In this document: positions 1-4,574 of the stretch, piece after piece | Position numbering within the stretch: position 1 is the first letter of the stretch | How the letters are laid out: each line of letters starts with the position of its first letter | Assembly: GCF_938031315.1 (NCBI RefSeq) | Contig: NZ_CALHHT010000437.1 | Span: 1 to 5,826 of the forward strand | DNA length: 5,826 nucleotides | Direction of reading: 5' to 3' | From: an uncultured Campylobacter sp. | Lineage (GTDB): Bacteria > Campylobacterota > Campylobacteria > Campylobacterales > Campylobacteraceae | Translations under genes and position numbers: made by a program | Notes under the pieces: generated by a model | The model's input: only the letters and a program-made list of their open reading frames with translations | Told to the model about the DNA's origin: nothing | The model's database searches: none

Positions 1-114
1 TTTTAGAATTTTATTTTGAATTGCTGTATTTTGCAGGCGCGATCTATTTGTAATTTGTCGTGAAATTTAAGAACACCCGTCGCCTTTAAAATAGGATTGG
101 GCTTTGTAATTTAA

Positions 115-151
115 CGATAAAATTTAGCGGTGATTTCGCAGAATTTTATCG
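115..151. repeat. 10-bp perfect inverted repeat
   Basis: CGATAAAATT at 115-124 is the exact reverse complement of AATTTTATCG at 142-151, with a 17-base spacer. The right arm is a copy of the GAATTTTA word common in this region. There is no T-run on either side that would make it an intrinsic terminator. Its role is unknown; it may be just two oppositely oriented copies of a frequent word. Confidence 0.5.
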
Positions 152-625
152 CGGCGTAAACGAGGCATTGCTATGTGAAAGTAGCGGATTTGTCCAAGTG
201 CGGCGCTGCATAAACAAAGCACCTCTGCGCCTAAATAAAGGCAGGGGGCGCGGTTTTAAATTTATGCTGCGTAGGCTACGATAAATCCGGCGGAATTTTA
301 TTTGCACTAAGCGCTCAATTTGGGCGGATAAGAGCAATTTGAAATTTACATAATCAAATCGCGCGATAAAATGGGCTTGGATATCGCTATGATTTGAGAT
401 GAGTCGCGTTAGTATTTTGTGGTGCATAAATTCTAATTGTTAGCTTAGTGGTAGCCCTTCACATCGCATCTTACGCTGCAGTGGAATCGCGTTTTATTAG
501 AATTGAAATGATCGCAGAAATGTCAAACGCCGTAGGTGCTTTTTCTTAGAATTTATCTCGCGAAATTTCATTTGCGCGTCGGGATAAAATTTCAAACTGC
601 AAGTCGCACTGTATCATTTTGGACG

Positions 626-663
626 GAATTTTAAAATTTTACGCGTTTAGAATTTTAAAATTC
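626..663. repeat. 13-bp direct repeat, second copy a palindrome
   Basis: GAATTTTAAAATT occurs at 626-638 and again at 650-662, 24 bases apart. The second copy with the following C makes a perfect 14-bp palindrome (650-663). The spacer contains ACGCGT. Two near-identical AT-rich dyads about two helical turns apart could bind a nucleoid protein or regulator, but no gene starts nearby. Confidence 0.5.
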
Positions 664-730
664 GGCTACGCAAATTTGTACGATGAAATTTCAAGCTTAA
701 AAATCCGCGCCGGCTTTGGAATTTTATATG

Positions 731-779
731 TGCCGCGTCAGCTATAAAATTTTACACTTAGAATTTTATCACTGCGGCA
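731..779. repeat. 49-nt nested inverted repeat (stem-loop)
   Basis: Two sets of arms are nested. TGCCGC at 731-736 pairs with GCGGCA at 774-779, and inside it ATAAAATT at 744-751 pairs with AATTTTAT at 762-769 around a 10-base loop. The GC-rich base plus AT-rich upper stem gives a plausible cruciform or RNA hairpin on either strand. No T-tract follows, so it is not a standard terminator. Only one copy with both arm pairs was seen in the window. Confidence 0.45.
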
Positions 780-830
780 AGATTTGGTTGGACCGGGGTC
801 TCGCATCGCCGTAGGATTTTTGGCGGCACG

Positions 831-901
831 GAATTTTGCAGCGCGCATCTAAATTTAGCTATGCAAAATTCGTAAAATTCTTTATCAGCATGGAATTTTA
901 C
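831..901. repeat. Two adjacent inverted repeats plus a palindrome
   Basis: GAATTTTGCA (831-840) is the exact complement of TGCAAAATTC (862-871). Its spacer holds the perfect 10-bp palindrome CTAAATTTAG at 849-858. Immediately after, GTAAAATTC (872-880) is the exact complement of GAATTTTAC (893-901). The four arms alternate in orientation and abut each other, a denser arrangement than elsewhere in this region. No protein-coding or promoter context explains it. Confidence 0.45.
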
Positions 902-1050
902 AGCGCCGTTAAAGCGCATAAAGAATTCTGCGCAGGCCTCGCAAACTCTAACGAAAGCTCCTTTCTTTTAGGGCACGCGAGCTTTAAGGCATGCTAGTAA
1001 ATTTTGCAGCGCAAAGCAGCGAGCGCCGAGTGTTTACCGTTAGGGATTTC

Positions 1051-1063
1051 GCGCCCGCGGCGC
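1051..1063 (-). other. GC-only hairpin just past the operon's last stop
   Basis: GCGCC (1051-1055) and GGCGC (1059-1063) form a 5-bp all-GC stem with a 3-base loop, starting 4 bases beyond the stop codon of the 419-residue protein gene. There is no U-run after it on the minus strand, so it is not a textbook intrinsic terminator. It could slow polymerase or protect the mRNA 3' end. Confidence 0.3.
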
Positions 1064-1067
1064 CCAT

Positions 1068-2327
1068 TTAGTCCTTTTTGGACTTTAGCTTGGCGATCGT
1101 TTCTTTTGCGGCCTCGTAAGCCTTAGCGCTCATCTCGCGCGCCCTTTCGCTCACGTTTTTGGCGACCTCGGAGCTTTTTAGCTCGGCAAATTTTTGGCTC
1201 ATCTTCTTTTCAAACTCGCTAAGCTCCTTTTTGATTGCGTCCAGCTTCTCGTCCAGATAGAGGTTTTCGATGATTTTGGCGCTTTTTTGACTTAGCTCTT
1301 GAGTGATTTCGCGCGCCTTGGCGCTTGCCTTTTTCGCGCGCTCGCCAAGCTCGATCTCGCCGATTTTGGCGCTTAGTTGCTCGGCAAGATCGCTTGAAAT
1401 TTTTCTAAATTTAGCTAAATAGCCTCCGAATTCTTCATCGGCGATCTTGGCGATCTCGCTTTTAGCGGGCTCCTCCGAGCTTGCGACCGCATCGCTTAAA
1501 ACCGCGCTAAATAGCTCGCTCATCTGCGAAATTTGAAGCTTTTTCTCCTCTAGGCTCTGTGCGTCGTCTGCGGGCGAGAAACTTAGCTCGTCACGGTATC
1601 TCTCGGCGGCTTTGTTTATGCCGTCGTAGCAGCCTAAAATCGCGCCTCTAATCAGCGCAGAGGCGGTATTTTTGCTCTCGTTTGCGACGAAAATCGCGCG
1701 ATTTATGATGATTTTTGAAATTTCTTTAGTGCGGAATTTCGTAAATTCCCCGTCGCCGATAGCCGAAAATGCGATGTTTTTAGCCGTCTCATGCGCGGTG
1801 TCCTCGATGTCGGTTCCGCTTTCGAGCACGCTTATGAAGGCCAGTTCGCTTGCTTCTTTAAGTACGTCCGCAAGCGGAAGCTTGCTCGCGATCGCTCGCT
1901 GTAGCGCCGAGCCTATGCGCTCTTTTAGCTCTGTTTCGCTTGCGTTTTGCAGCGCGGTATCCAGATCATCATAGCTGCGCAAAACAAGGGTTTTAATCGC
2001 CTTTTGCTTACAAGCGATCTTTTTGCGCAGATCGTCGTAGTCGTAGATGAGCTTGTAAAGCCCCTGCTCGTCCTCGTCGCACAGCGCCTTTTTAACGCCG
2101 TTAAGTAGGGCTTCTGCCGTCTCATCGCTAAGCGCGCCCGCGTCTTTTAACTCGGCTGCGAAGTCTAGGATTAATTGCGTGCTTTTGGCGCTTTTACTCT
2201 CGTCGTCAAGCTCACACAAAGCCTTCGTGGCTTCTTGCAAGGCGAGCTCTTGCACATAAGAGGCTAGCTCGGCTTGTGAAATTTGCGCGAGATCGGCGCC
2301 GAATTTTTCTATCAGTTTTTCTTTCAT
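1068..2327 (-). CDS. Helical coiled-coil protein of unknown function (possibly DUF6781-like)
   Basis: Encodes 419 residues, rich in Ala, Glu, Lys and Ser, with no signal peptide and no membrane segment, so probably cytoplasmic. Residues 1-250 read as a mainly helical domain; the stretch ASALIRGAILGCYDGINKA at 222-240 resembles repeats of the DUF6781 family, a weak match from memory. From about 255 to the end it is long amphipathic helix, probably coiled coil. A tail motif is repeated: ERAKKASAKARE at 329-340 and ERAREMSAKAYE at 394-405, and it ends in a Lys-rich run. The start is set by AGGAGAGG 4 bases before the ATG. It is third in the operon after moaC and the DUF493 gene, 8 bases beyond the latter's stop. 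This does not prove a role in cofactor synthesis; structural, stress (LEA-like) or polar roles are equally possible. Confidence 0.85.
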   Translation of the reverse strand: MKEKLIEKFGADLAQISQAELASYVQELALQEATKALCELDDESKSAKSTQLILDFAAELKDAGALSDETAEALLNGVKKALCDEDEQGLYKLIYDYDDLRKKIACKQKAIKTLVLRSYDDLDTALQNASETELKERIGSALQRAIASKLPLADVLKEASELAFISVLESGTDIEDTAHETAKNIAFSAIGDGEFTKFRTKEISKIIINRAIFVANESKNTASALIRGAILGCYDGINKAAERYRDELSFSPADDAQSLEEKKLQISQMSELFSAVLSDAVASSEEPAKSEIAKIADEEFGGYLAKFRKISSDLAEQLSAKIGEIELGERAKKASAKAREITQELSQKSAKIIENLYLDEKLDAIKKELSEFEKKMSQKFAELKSSEVAKNVSERAREMSAKAYEAAKETIAKLKSKKD

Positions 2328-2329
2328 AT

Positions 2330-2337
2330 CCTCTCCT
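2330..2337 (-). promoter_or_regulatory. Ribosome binding site overlapping an upstream stop codon
   Basis: AGGAGAGG on the minus strand lies 2-9 bases before the ATG of the 419-residue protein and overlaps the TAG stop of the DUF493 gene (2336-2338). Ribosomes finishing the DUF493 gene would sit on this site, so the two genes are probably translationally coupled. Confidence 0.7.
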
Positions 2338-2596
2338 ACAGTATGTATTTAAAATGAGCCTTTAAGCGCTCAAAAATTTCATTTCTGTGCGTATCGCTAT
2401 TTACGAAGACGCTTGCGTTGAAACTCATATATTTGCCGCCGTTTGAAAAGCGCGAAAAGTCTATTTTGTAATTTTCACCCTTTAAAATTTCATCGATCTG
2501 CTCGCGCTTTTGGGTACTTGCGTCAAGGATGATTTTGTATTCCCAAAAGAGCGGATAGTCGATTTTGGGCTTTTCAGCTCCTAGTATACACGCCAC
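2336..2596 (-). CDS. DUF493 family protein (HP0495-like)
   Basis: Taken from the GTG at 2596, the product is 86 residues. It opens with a KPKIDYPLFWEYKII segment that strongly recalls the start of the Helicobacter pylori HP0495 protein and other DUF493 members, small ferredoxin-fold proteins thought to be regulatory. The rest fits a compact alpha/beta fold ending in FERLKAHFKYIL. The start is uncertain. An in-frame ATG lies at 2629 but has no ribosome binding site and would overlap moaC by 56 bases. The GTG is preceded by an AGAGGGGGG purine run and gives a length close to the family's usual size, so I prefer it. Either choice overlaps the end of moaC in another frame, which implies coupled translation. 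The link with molybdenum cofactor is by position only. Confidence 0.8.
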   Translation of the reverse strand: MACILGAEKPKIDYPLFWEYKIILDASTQKREQIDEILKGENYKIDFSRFSNGGKYMSFNASVFVNSDTHRNEIFERLKAHFKYIL

Positions 2597-3044
2597 TCTT
2601 GCCCCCCTCTTTGCGCTGCAGCACGACATCGGTGATCTGCATCGATTTATCTATCGCTTTTAGCATATCATAGATTGTCAGTAGCCCTACGCTCACGCCC
2701 GTTAGCGCCTCCATCTCGACGCCGGTTTTGCCGGTAATTTTTACAGTTACGAAAAGCTTAAACGCGCACTCGCTCGCAAGCTCCTCAATATCGGTTTTAA
2801 TCGAAGTAATCGTGAGCGGATGGGTCATCGGTATGAGTTCGCTCGTCTTTTTAGCGCCCATTATCGCGGCAACGACGGCGGTTTGAAGCACCGGGCCTTT
2901 TTTGGCCGTGTTTTGCTTGACGGCGGCAAACGCCTCCGCACTCATTCGTATGATGCCGCTAGCGGTGGCTACGCGCTCGCTATCATCCTTGGCGCCGACA
3001 TCCACCATGCGCGGCATATTGTTTTCGTCGATATGTGAAAGCAT
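2574..3044 (-). CDS. moaC: Cyclic pyranopterin monophosphate synthase MoaC
   Basis: MoaC acts with MoaA in the first step of molybdenum cofactor synthesis, turning the cyclic GTP intermediate 3',8-cH2GTP into cPMP in the cytoplasm. The 156-residue product matches the family's usual length. Family motifs are all present: MVDVGAK (13-19), the KKG lysine (49), LIPMTHPL (70-77, His75), TGKTGVEMEAL (104-114), TIYDMLKA (123-130, Asp126 and Lys129) and GGKSG (147-151). By alignment from memory, Lys49, His75, Asp126 and Lys129 match the catalytic set of the E. coli enzyme, so it should be active. The frame stays open upstream to an ATG at 3125, but that start would translate through the terminator hairpin. 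The ATG at 3044 has an AAGGA site at the right distance and its own promoter. It is first in the operon. Confidence 0.96.
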   Translation of the reverse strand: MLSHIDENNMPRMVDVGAKDDSERVATASGIIRMSAEAFAAVKQNTAKKGPVLQTAVVAAIMGAKKTSELIPMTHPLTITSIKTDIEELASECAFKLFVTVKITGKTGVEMEALTGVSVGLLTIYDMLKAIDKSMQITDVVLQRKEGGKSGVYTRS

Positions 3045-3049
3045 AAAAT

Positions 3050-3054
3050 TCCTT
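3050..3054 (-). promoter_or_regulatory. moaC ribosome binding site
   Basis: AAGGA on the minus strand lies 5 bases before the ATG at 3044. It fixes this start in preference to the in-frame ATG at 3125. Confidence 0.8.
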
Positions 3055-3069
3055 GCAGTTTTTGGCGGG

Positions 3070-3078
3070 ATTATAGCA
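3070..3078 (-). promoter_or_regulatory. moaC promoter, extended -10 box
   Basis: TGCTATAAT on the minus strand is a perfect extended -10 element of the vegetative sigma factor, as is common in Campylobacter. Transcription should begin near 3063, giving a leader of about 19 bases that contains the AAGGA site. It lies downstream of the terminator at 3092-3122, so moaC appears to be transcribed independently of the small RNA upstream. Confidence 0.75.
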
Positions 3079-3091
3079 GAATTTCGGGCAT

Positions 3092-3122
3092 AAAAAAAGC
3101 CCGAGCTTTTAAACTCGGGCTT
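3092..3122 (-). terminator. Strong intrinsic terminator, minus strand
   Basis: AAGCCCGAG (minus strand 3122-3114) pairs with CTCGGGCTT (3105-3097), a 9-bp perfect stem with an 8-base loop. A run of seven Ts follows on the minus strand (3098-3092). On the plus strand there is no T-run, so it acts in the minus direction. No protein gene ends near it on that strand (the closest ends at 3649), so it most likely ends the short transcript starting near 3154. Confidence 0.85.
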
Positions 3123-3154
3123 CATACAAAAAGGAGGTTTTATCTTGTCGGACG
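3092..3154 (-). ncRNA. Candidate small RNA with an anti-Shine-Dalgarno tract
   Basis: A TATAAT box at 3161-3166 (minus strand) should start transcription near 3154, and a strong terminator ends it near 3092, giving about 60 nt. No open frame with a ribosome site lies inside. The 5' part can form only a weak hairpin (near 3142-3156). The middle holds ACCUCCUUUUU (3138-3128), whose first nine bases equal the conserved anti-Shine-Dalgarno end of 16S rRNA. This tract sits in the linker before the terminator stem and should be single-stranded, able to pair with AAGGAGG-type ribosome sites. C/U-rich pairing regions are known in related small RNAs such as Helicobacter RepG. An alternative is an attenuated leader of moaC, but moaC has its own promoter and no antiterminator was seen. 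Confidence 0.55.
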
Positions 3155-3160
3155 AGAACG

Positions 3161-3166
3161 ATTATA
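3161..3166 (-). promoter_or_regulatory. -10 box of the candidate small RNA
   Basis: Consensus TATAAT on the minus strand, with AT-rich sequence upstream (3175-3202) as is typical of Campylobacter promoters, which mostly lack a clear -35 box. No protein start lies downstream before the terminator. Confidence 0.6.
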
Positions 3167-3477
3167 CTACCTAAACAGTAAATAGAAATAAAATATATCC
3201 TTTTTAGGCGGACTCTTTCGTGTTTAATTTATAGACGTTTTTAAAATTTAATAGCATGCTATGACACGCTACGTGGGAATTTGAATGGGTAGCGAAATGA
3301 AATGGAGCAAAAAAGCGACTAAATTTAAAGCGGACGTTAAAGAGCAAAGATAAAATTTAAAGCAGTTCGTGGTTATTTTGGCTCAATATGGACGATCAAA
3401 AGAGTGGAGCAGAGTGCTATGTCGCGGCAGCATAAATAAAATGCTACAAAGAAGCGGCTTAAATTTAAACACCGTCT
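3167..3477. other. Non-coding spacer with decayed-looking sequence
   Basis: About 310 bases without a believable gene. It contains TAAATTTAA-type words at 3315, 3353 and 3459 and a perfect 12-bp palindrome, ATAGCATGCTAT, at 3251-3262. Two tiny plus-strand frames (22 codons at 3285-3353 and 15 codons from 3389) have no good ribosome site and look like chance or relics of a decayed gene. No terminator, tRNA or repeat family was recognised. Confidence 0.5.
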
Positions 3478-3486
3478 TGTTATAAT
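3478..3486 (+). promoter_or_regulatory. Orphan extended -10 box, plus strand
   Basis: TGTTATAAT is a perfect extended -10 element facing right. Transcription would start near 3492, but no plus-strand gene follows before 4575. The downstream sequence is instead rich in inverted repeats and lies antisense to the end of the calcium-loop protein gene. Confidence 0.5.
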
Positions 3487-3490
3487 TTAA

Positions 3491-3640
3491 GCTCGTTTTG
3501 CCTAAGTCCAAGGCATCGCGCGCGCAATGCAATATAAATTTAAATTCTTTGCGCGAGCGTTAAACGACGCAGGCGCGGATTAAAATAGCGCGCGCAAATT
3601 TAAACATCGTCGCGCAAAATCCGACCTGCGTTTGAAATTT
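3491..3640 (+). ncRNA. Candidate structured RNA after an orphan promoter
   Basis: From the expected start of the 3478 promoter, complementary arms appear in order. GCTCG (3491-3495) pairs with CGAGC (3554-3558) and encloses two hairpins: TGCCT/AGGCA (3499-3503/3511-3515) and CGCAA/TTGCG (3523-3527/3549-3553). Then comes a 65-nt hairpin: ACGCAGG (3567-3573) with CCTGCGT (3625-3631), CGGATT (3576-3581) with AATCCG (3618-3623), and GCGCG (3588-3592) with CGCGC (3611-3615). A weak TTTGAAATTT follows. The coincidence of promoter and fold suggests a non-coding RNA. However, the CG-rich words pair easily by chance, and the long hairpin may instead be a 3' element of the minus-strand operon whose stop lies at 3649. 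Confidence 0.3.
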
Positions 3641-3648
3641 AGCCTCGT

Positions 3649-4095
3649 TTAAATTTTAAACGTTTTTAGCAGGCCGCCTAAATTTAACCCCTTATCTTCG
3701 CCGTTTGCGCCTCCTCCTAAAAGATCGCCCAAAAAGCTACTTGCGTCGTTGATATCGATTTTGCCGTCGCCGTTGAGGTCGAGCTTGGCGCTTGCGATTT
3801 TGCCGATCAGCGCGCTAAAATCCACACCTTTGCTATCGACGGCGTTTGCTTGCACGTCCTCGCCGCCGCCCAAAAGTCCGCCCAGCATCGAGCCTAGCGA
3901 GCTAGATCCGCCGCTTTCGTTTTTGCTTAAAAAATTTGAGCTAATGCCCGCAATTATCGCATTTATTTGATCGTCCGGCAGATCCACGCCTAGAAATTTT
4001 TCGATAAAAGCGACCGGACCGCTTTGAAATTCTCTTAAATTTTTATCGTCGTTTTTGAGCGCAGAGACCATATTTACAAGTCCGTTTATGTCCAT
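3649..4095 (-). CDS. Small Gly-rich protein with an EF-hand-type calcium loop
   Basis: A 148-residue protein, not a family I can name with certainty. Residues 1-55 form a small helical domain with the pattern LREFQSGPVAFIEKFLGVDLP (20-40) then DDQINAIIAGI (41-51). This resembles the N-terminal part of small clostridial proteins and, more loosely, RiPP leader domains. Residues 61-78 are Ser/Gly-rich, ending MLGGLLGGGED. Residues 106-117 (DLNGDGKIDIND) are a perfect 12-residue EF-hand or dockerin calcium loop, with ligands D106, N108, D110, D114 and D117. The block SSFLGDLLGGG (119-129) echoes 65-78, and a third LGGLL is at 139-143. There is no signal peptide or Cys. Its ATG directly follows the stop of the YegP-like gene, with a perfect AAGGAGG site. 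Calcium binding is likely; the function is unknown. Confidence 0.85.
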   Translation of the reverse strand: MDINGLVNMVSALKNDDKNLREFQSGPVAFIEKFLGVDLPDDQINAIIAGISSNFLSKNESGGSSSLGSMLGGLLGGGEDVQANAVDSKGVDFSALIGKIASAKLDLNGDGKIDINDASSFLGDLLGGGANGEDKGLNLGGLLKTFKI

Positions 4096-4458
4096 TTACG
4101 CCTCCTTGATCTTGGCTTTCGGAGCCTGTTTTACGATAAGCTCTATTACTTTTAGAGCGTCCGCTTTGGCTTCAAAATCTTTGCTAACGGCGATGATCTG
4201 TCCGTTGCTGGCCGTTAGGCGGAAGCGAACCTTACCTGCTTTATCGGTGTAAAGCTCAAATTTTGGATTGTTTAGCTTTTCTCCGCCCGCGATTTGATCC
4301 TCGATCTTATTTAGCGCGGCATTTTTTGCGACGCTTTCGATGCCGTTTTTGCAAGCGGCCTTGCTCGTGTAAACCTCGGAGGTGCACAGTACGTGCCCGT
4401 CATAAAGTAGATCGAATTTGCAGCCGTCCTTGGCGTCTTTGATTAAAAACTCAGCCAT
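4096..4458 (-). CDS. YegP-like protein with two DUF1508 repeats
   Basis: The 120-residue product has two tandem copies of the DUF1508 (YegP) unit. The first spans about 13-48: CKFDLLYDGHVLCTSEVYTSK, then NGIESVAKNA. The second spans about 66-110: KFELYTDKAGKVRFRLTASNG, then a helix ending at VIELIVKQ. Length and two-repeat layout match E. coli YegP and its relatives, small cytoplasmic proteins whose function is not established. Cys13, Cys25 and Cys36 all lie in the first repeat. The start is supported by AAAGGA at 4465-4470, 6 bases before the ATG, and a -10 box further up. It is the first gene of a two-gene operon; its last codons hold the ribosome site for the calcium-loop protein, so the two are made together. 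Confidence 0.92.
   Translation of the reverse strand: MAEFLIKDAKDGCKFDLLYDGHVLCTSEVYTSKAACKNGIESVAKNAALNKIEDQIAGGEKLNNPKFELYTDKAGKVRFRLTASNGQIIAVSKDFEAKADALKVIELIVKQAPKAKIKEA
4101..4107 (-). promoter_or_regulatory. Perfect ribosome binding site inside the end of the YegP-like gene
   Basis: AAGGAGG on the minus strand lies 5 bases before the ATG at 4095 and overlaps the last codons of the upstream gene (stop 4096-4098, ATG directly next). It is the strongest ribosome site in the window and implies coupled, high translation. It is fully complementary to the CCUCCUU tract of the candidate small RNA at 3092-3154. Confidence 0.8.
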
Positions 4459-4486
4459 TTTTCATCCTTTCGTAAAAGATATCGTT

Positions 4487-4492
4487 ATTTTA
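4487..4492 (-). promoter_or_regulatory. -10 box of the YegP/calcium-loop operon
   Basis: TAAAAT on the minus strand in a very AT-rich stretch, placing the start of transcription near 4480 and a 20-odd-base leader before the ATG at 4458. It diverges from the promoter at 4535-4543; the AT-rich 4493-4520 stretch between them may serve both. Confidence 0.5.
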
Positions 4493-4534
4493 GCTAAAAT
4501 TTTAATAAATATTTTTAATAGGCGCGGAATTTTC

Positions 4535-4543
4535 TGCTAAAAT
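4535..4543 (+). promoter_or_regulatory. Extended -10 box of the exported-protein gene
   Basis: TGCTAAAAT on the plus strand, one mismatch from the extended -10 consensus. Transcription should start near 4550. AAAGGA at 4564-4569 provides the ribosome site for the ATG at 4575. The word GCGGAATTTT just upstream (4525-4534) is also found just upstream of the promoter at 5449. Confidence 0.6.
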
Positions 4544-4574
4544 TGCGCACAAATTTCATTTACAAAGGATCATA

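Larger units (their letters stand above)
1..1067. other. Non-coding region rich in GAATTTTA words
   Basis: I see no believable gene here. Reading frames are short, lack ribosome binding sites and resemble no family I know. The region alternates AT-rich words with short GC-rich stretches. GAATTTT or its complement occurs at least nine times on the plus strand (near 6, 141, 294, 626, 650, 720, 761, 831 and 893), and complements occur near 655, 865 and 874. Several copies pair as inverted repeats, listed separately. It lies downstream of the moaC operon, so it could hold that operon's 3' end, a decayed gene or unrecognised RNAs. No tRNA, CRISPR or insertion-sequence signature was seen. Confidence 0.6.

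Noticed and set aside
146..427. 93-codon minus-strand open frame
   Set aside because: No ribosome binding site before its ATG, Arg/Phe-rich odd composition, no family resemblance, and it runs through the GAATTTTA repeat words.
440..460. tRNA D-arm look-alike (TTAGCTTAGTGGTAGC)
   Set aside because: The following bases form no anticodon or T arm and there is no TTCGA-type loop or acceptor stem.
1672..1974. Open frames on the opposite strand of the 419-residue protein gene
   Set aside because: Shadow of the real gene, Ser-rich composition and no ribosome site.
2602..2607. Run of six Gs (minus strand), possible phase-variation tract
   Set aside because: It encodes part of the conserved KEGGKSG motif of MoaC and is shorter than typical variable G tracts in Campylobacter.
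3045..3125. 27-codon N-terminal extension of MoaC
   Set aside because: It would be translated from the terminator hairpin, upstream of the moaC promoter, and makes the protein longer than its family.
3131..3174. Plus-strand AAGGAGG followed by a TTG and a 9-codon frame, possible leader peptide
   Set aside because: No plus-strand promoter or downstream gene; the motif is better explained as the complement of the CCUCCUU tract of the minus-strand RNA candidate.
3285..3353. 22-codon Lys-rich plus-strand frame
   Set aside because: Weak ribosome site, no promoter, no recognisable family; it contains a common TAAATTTAA spacer word.
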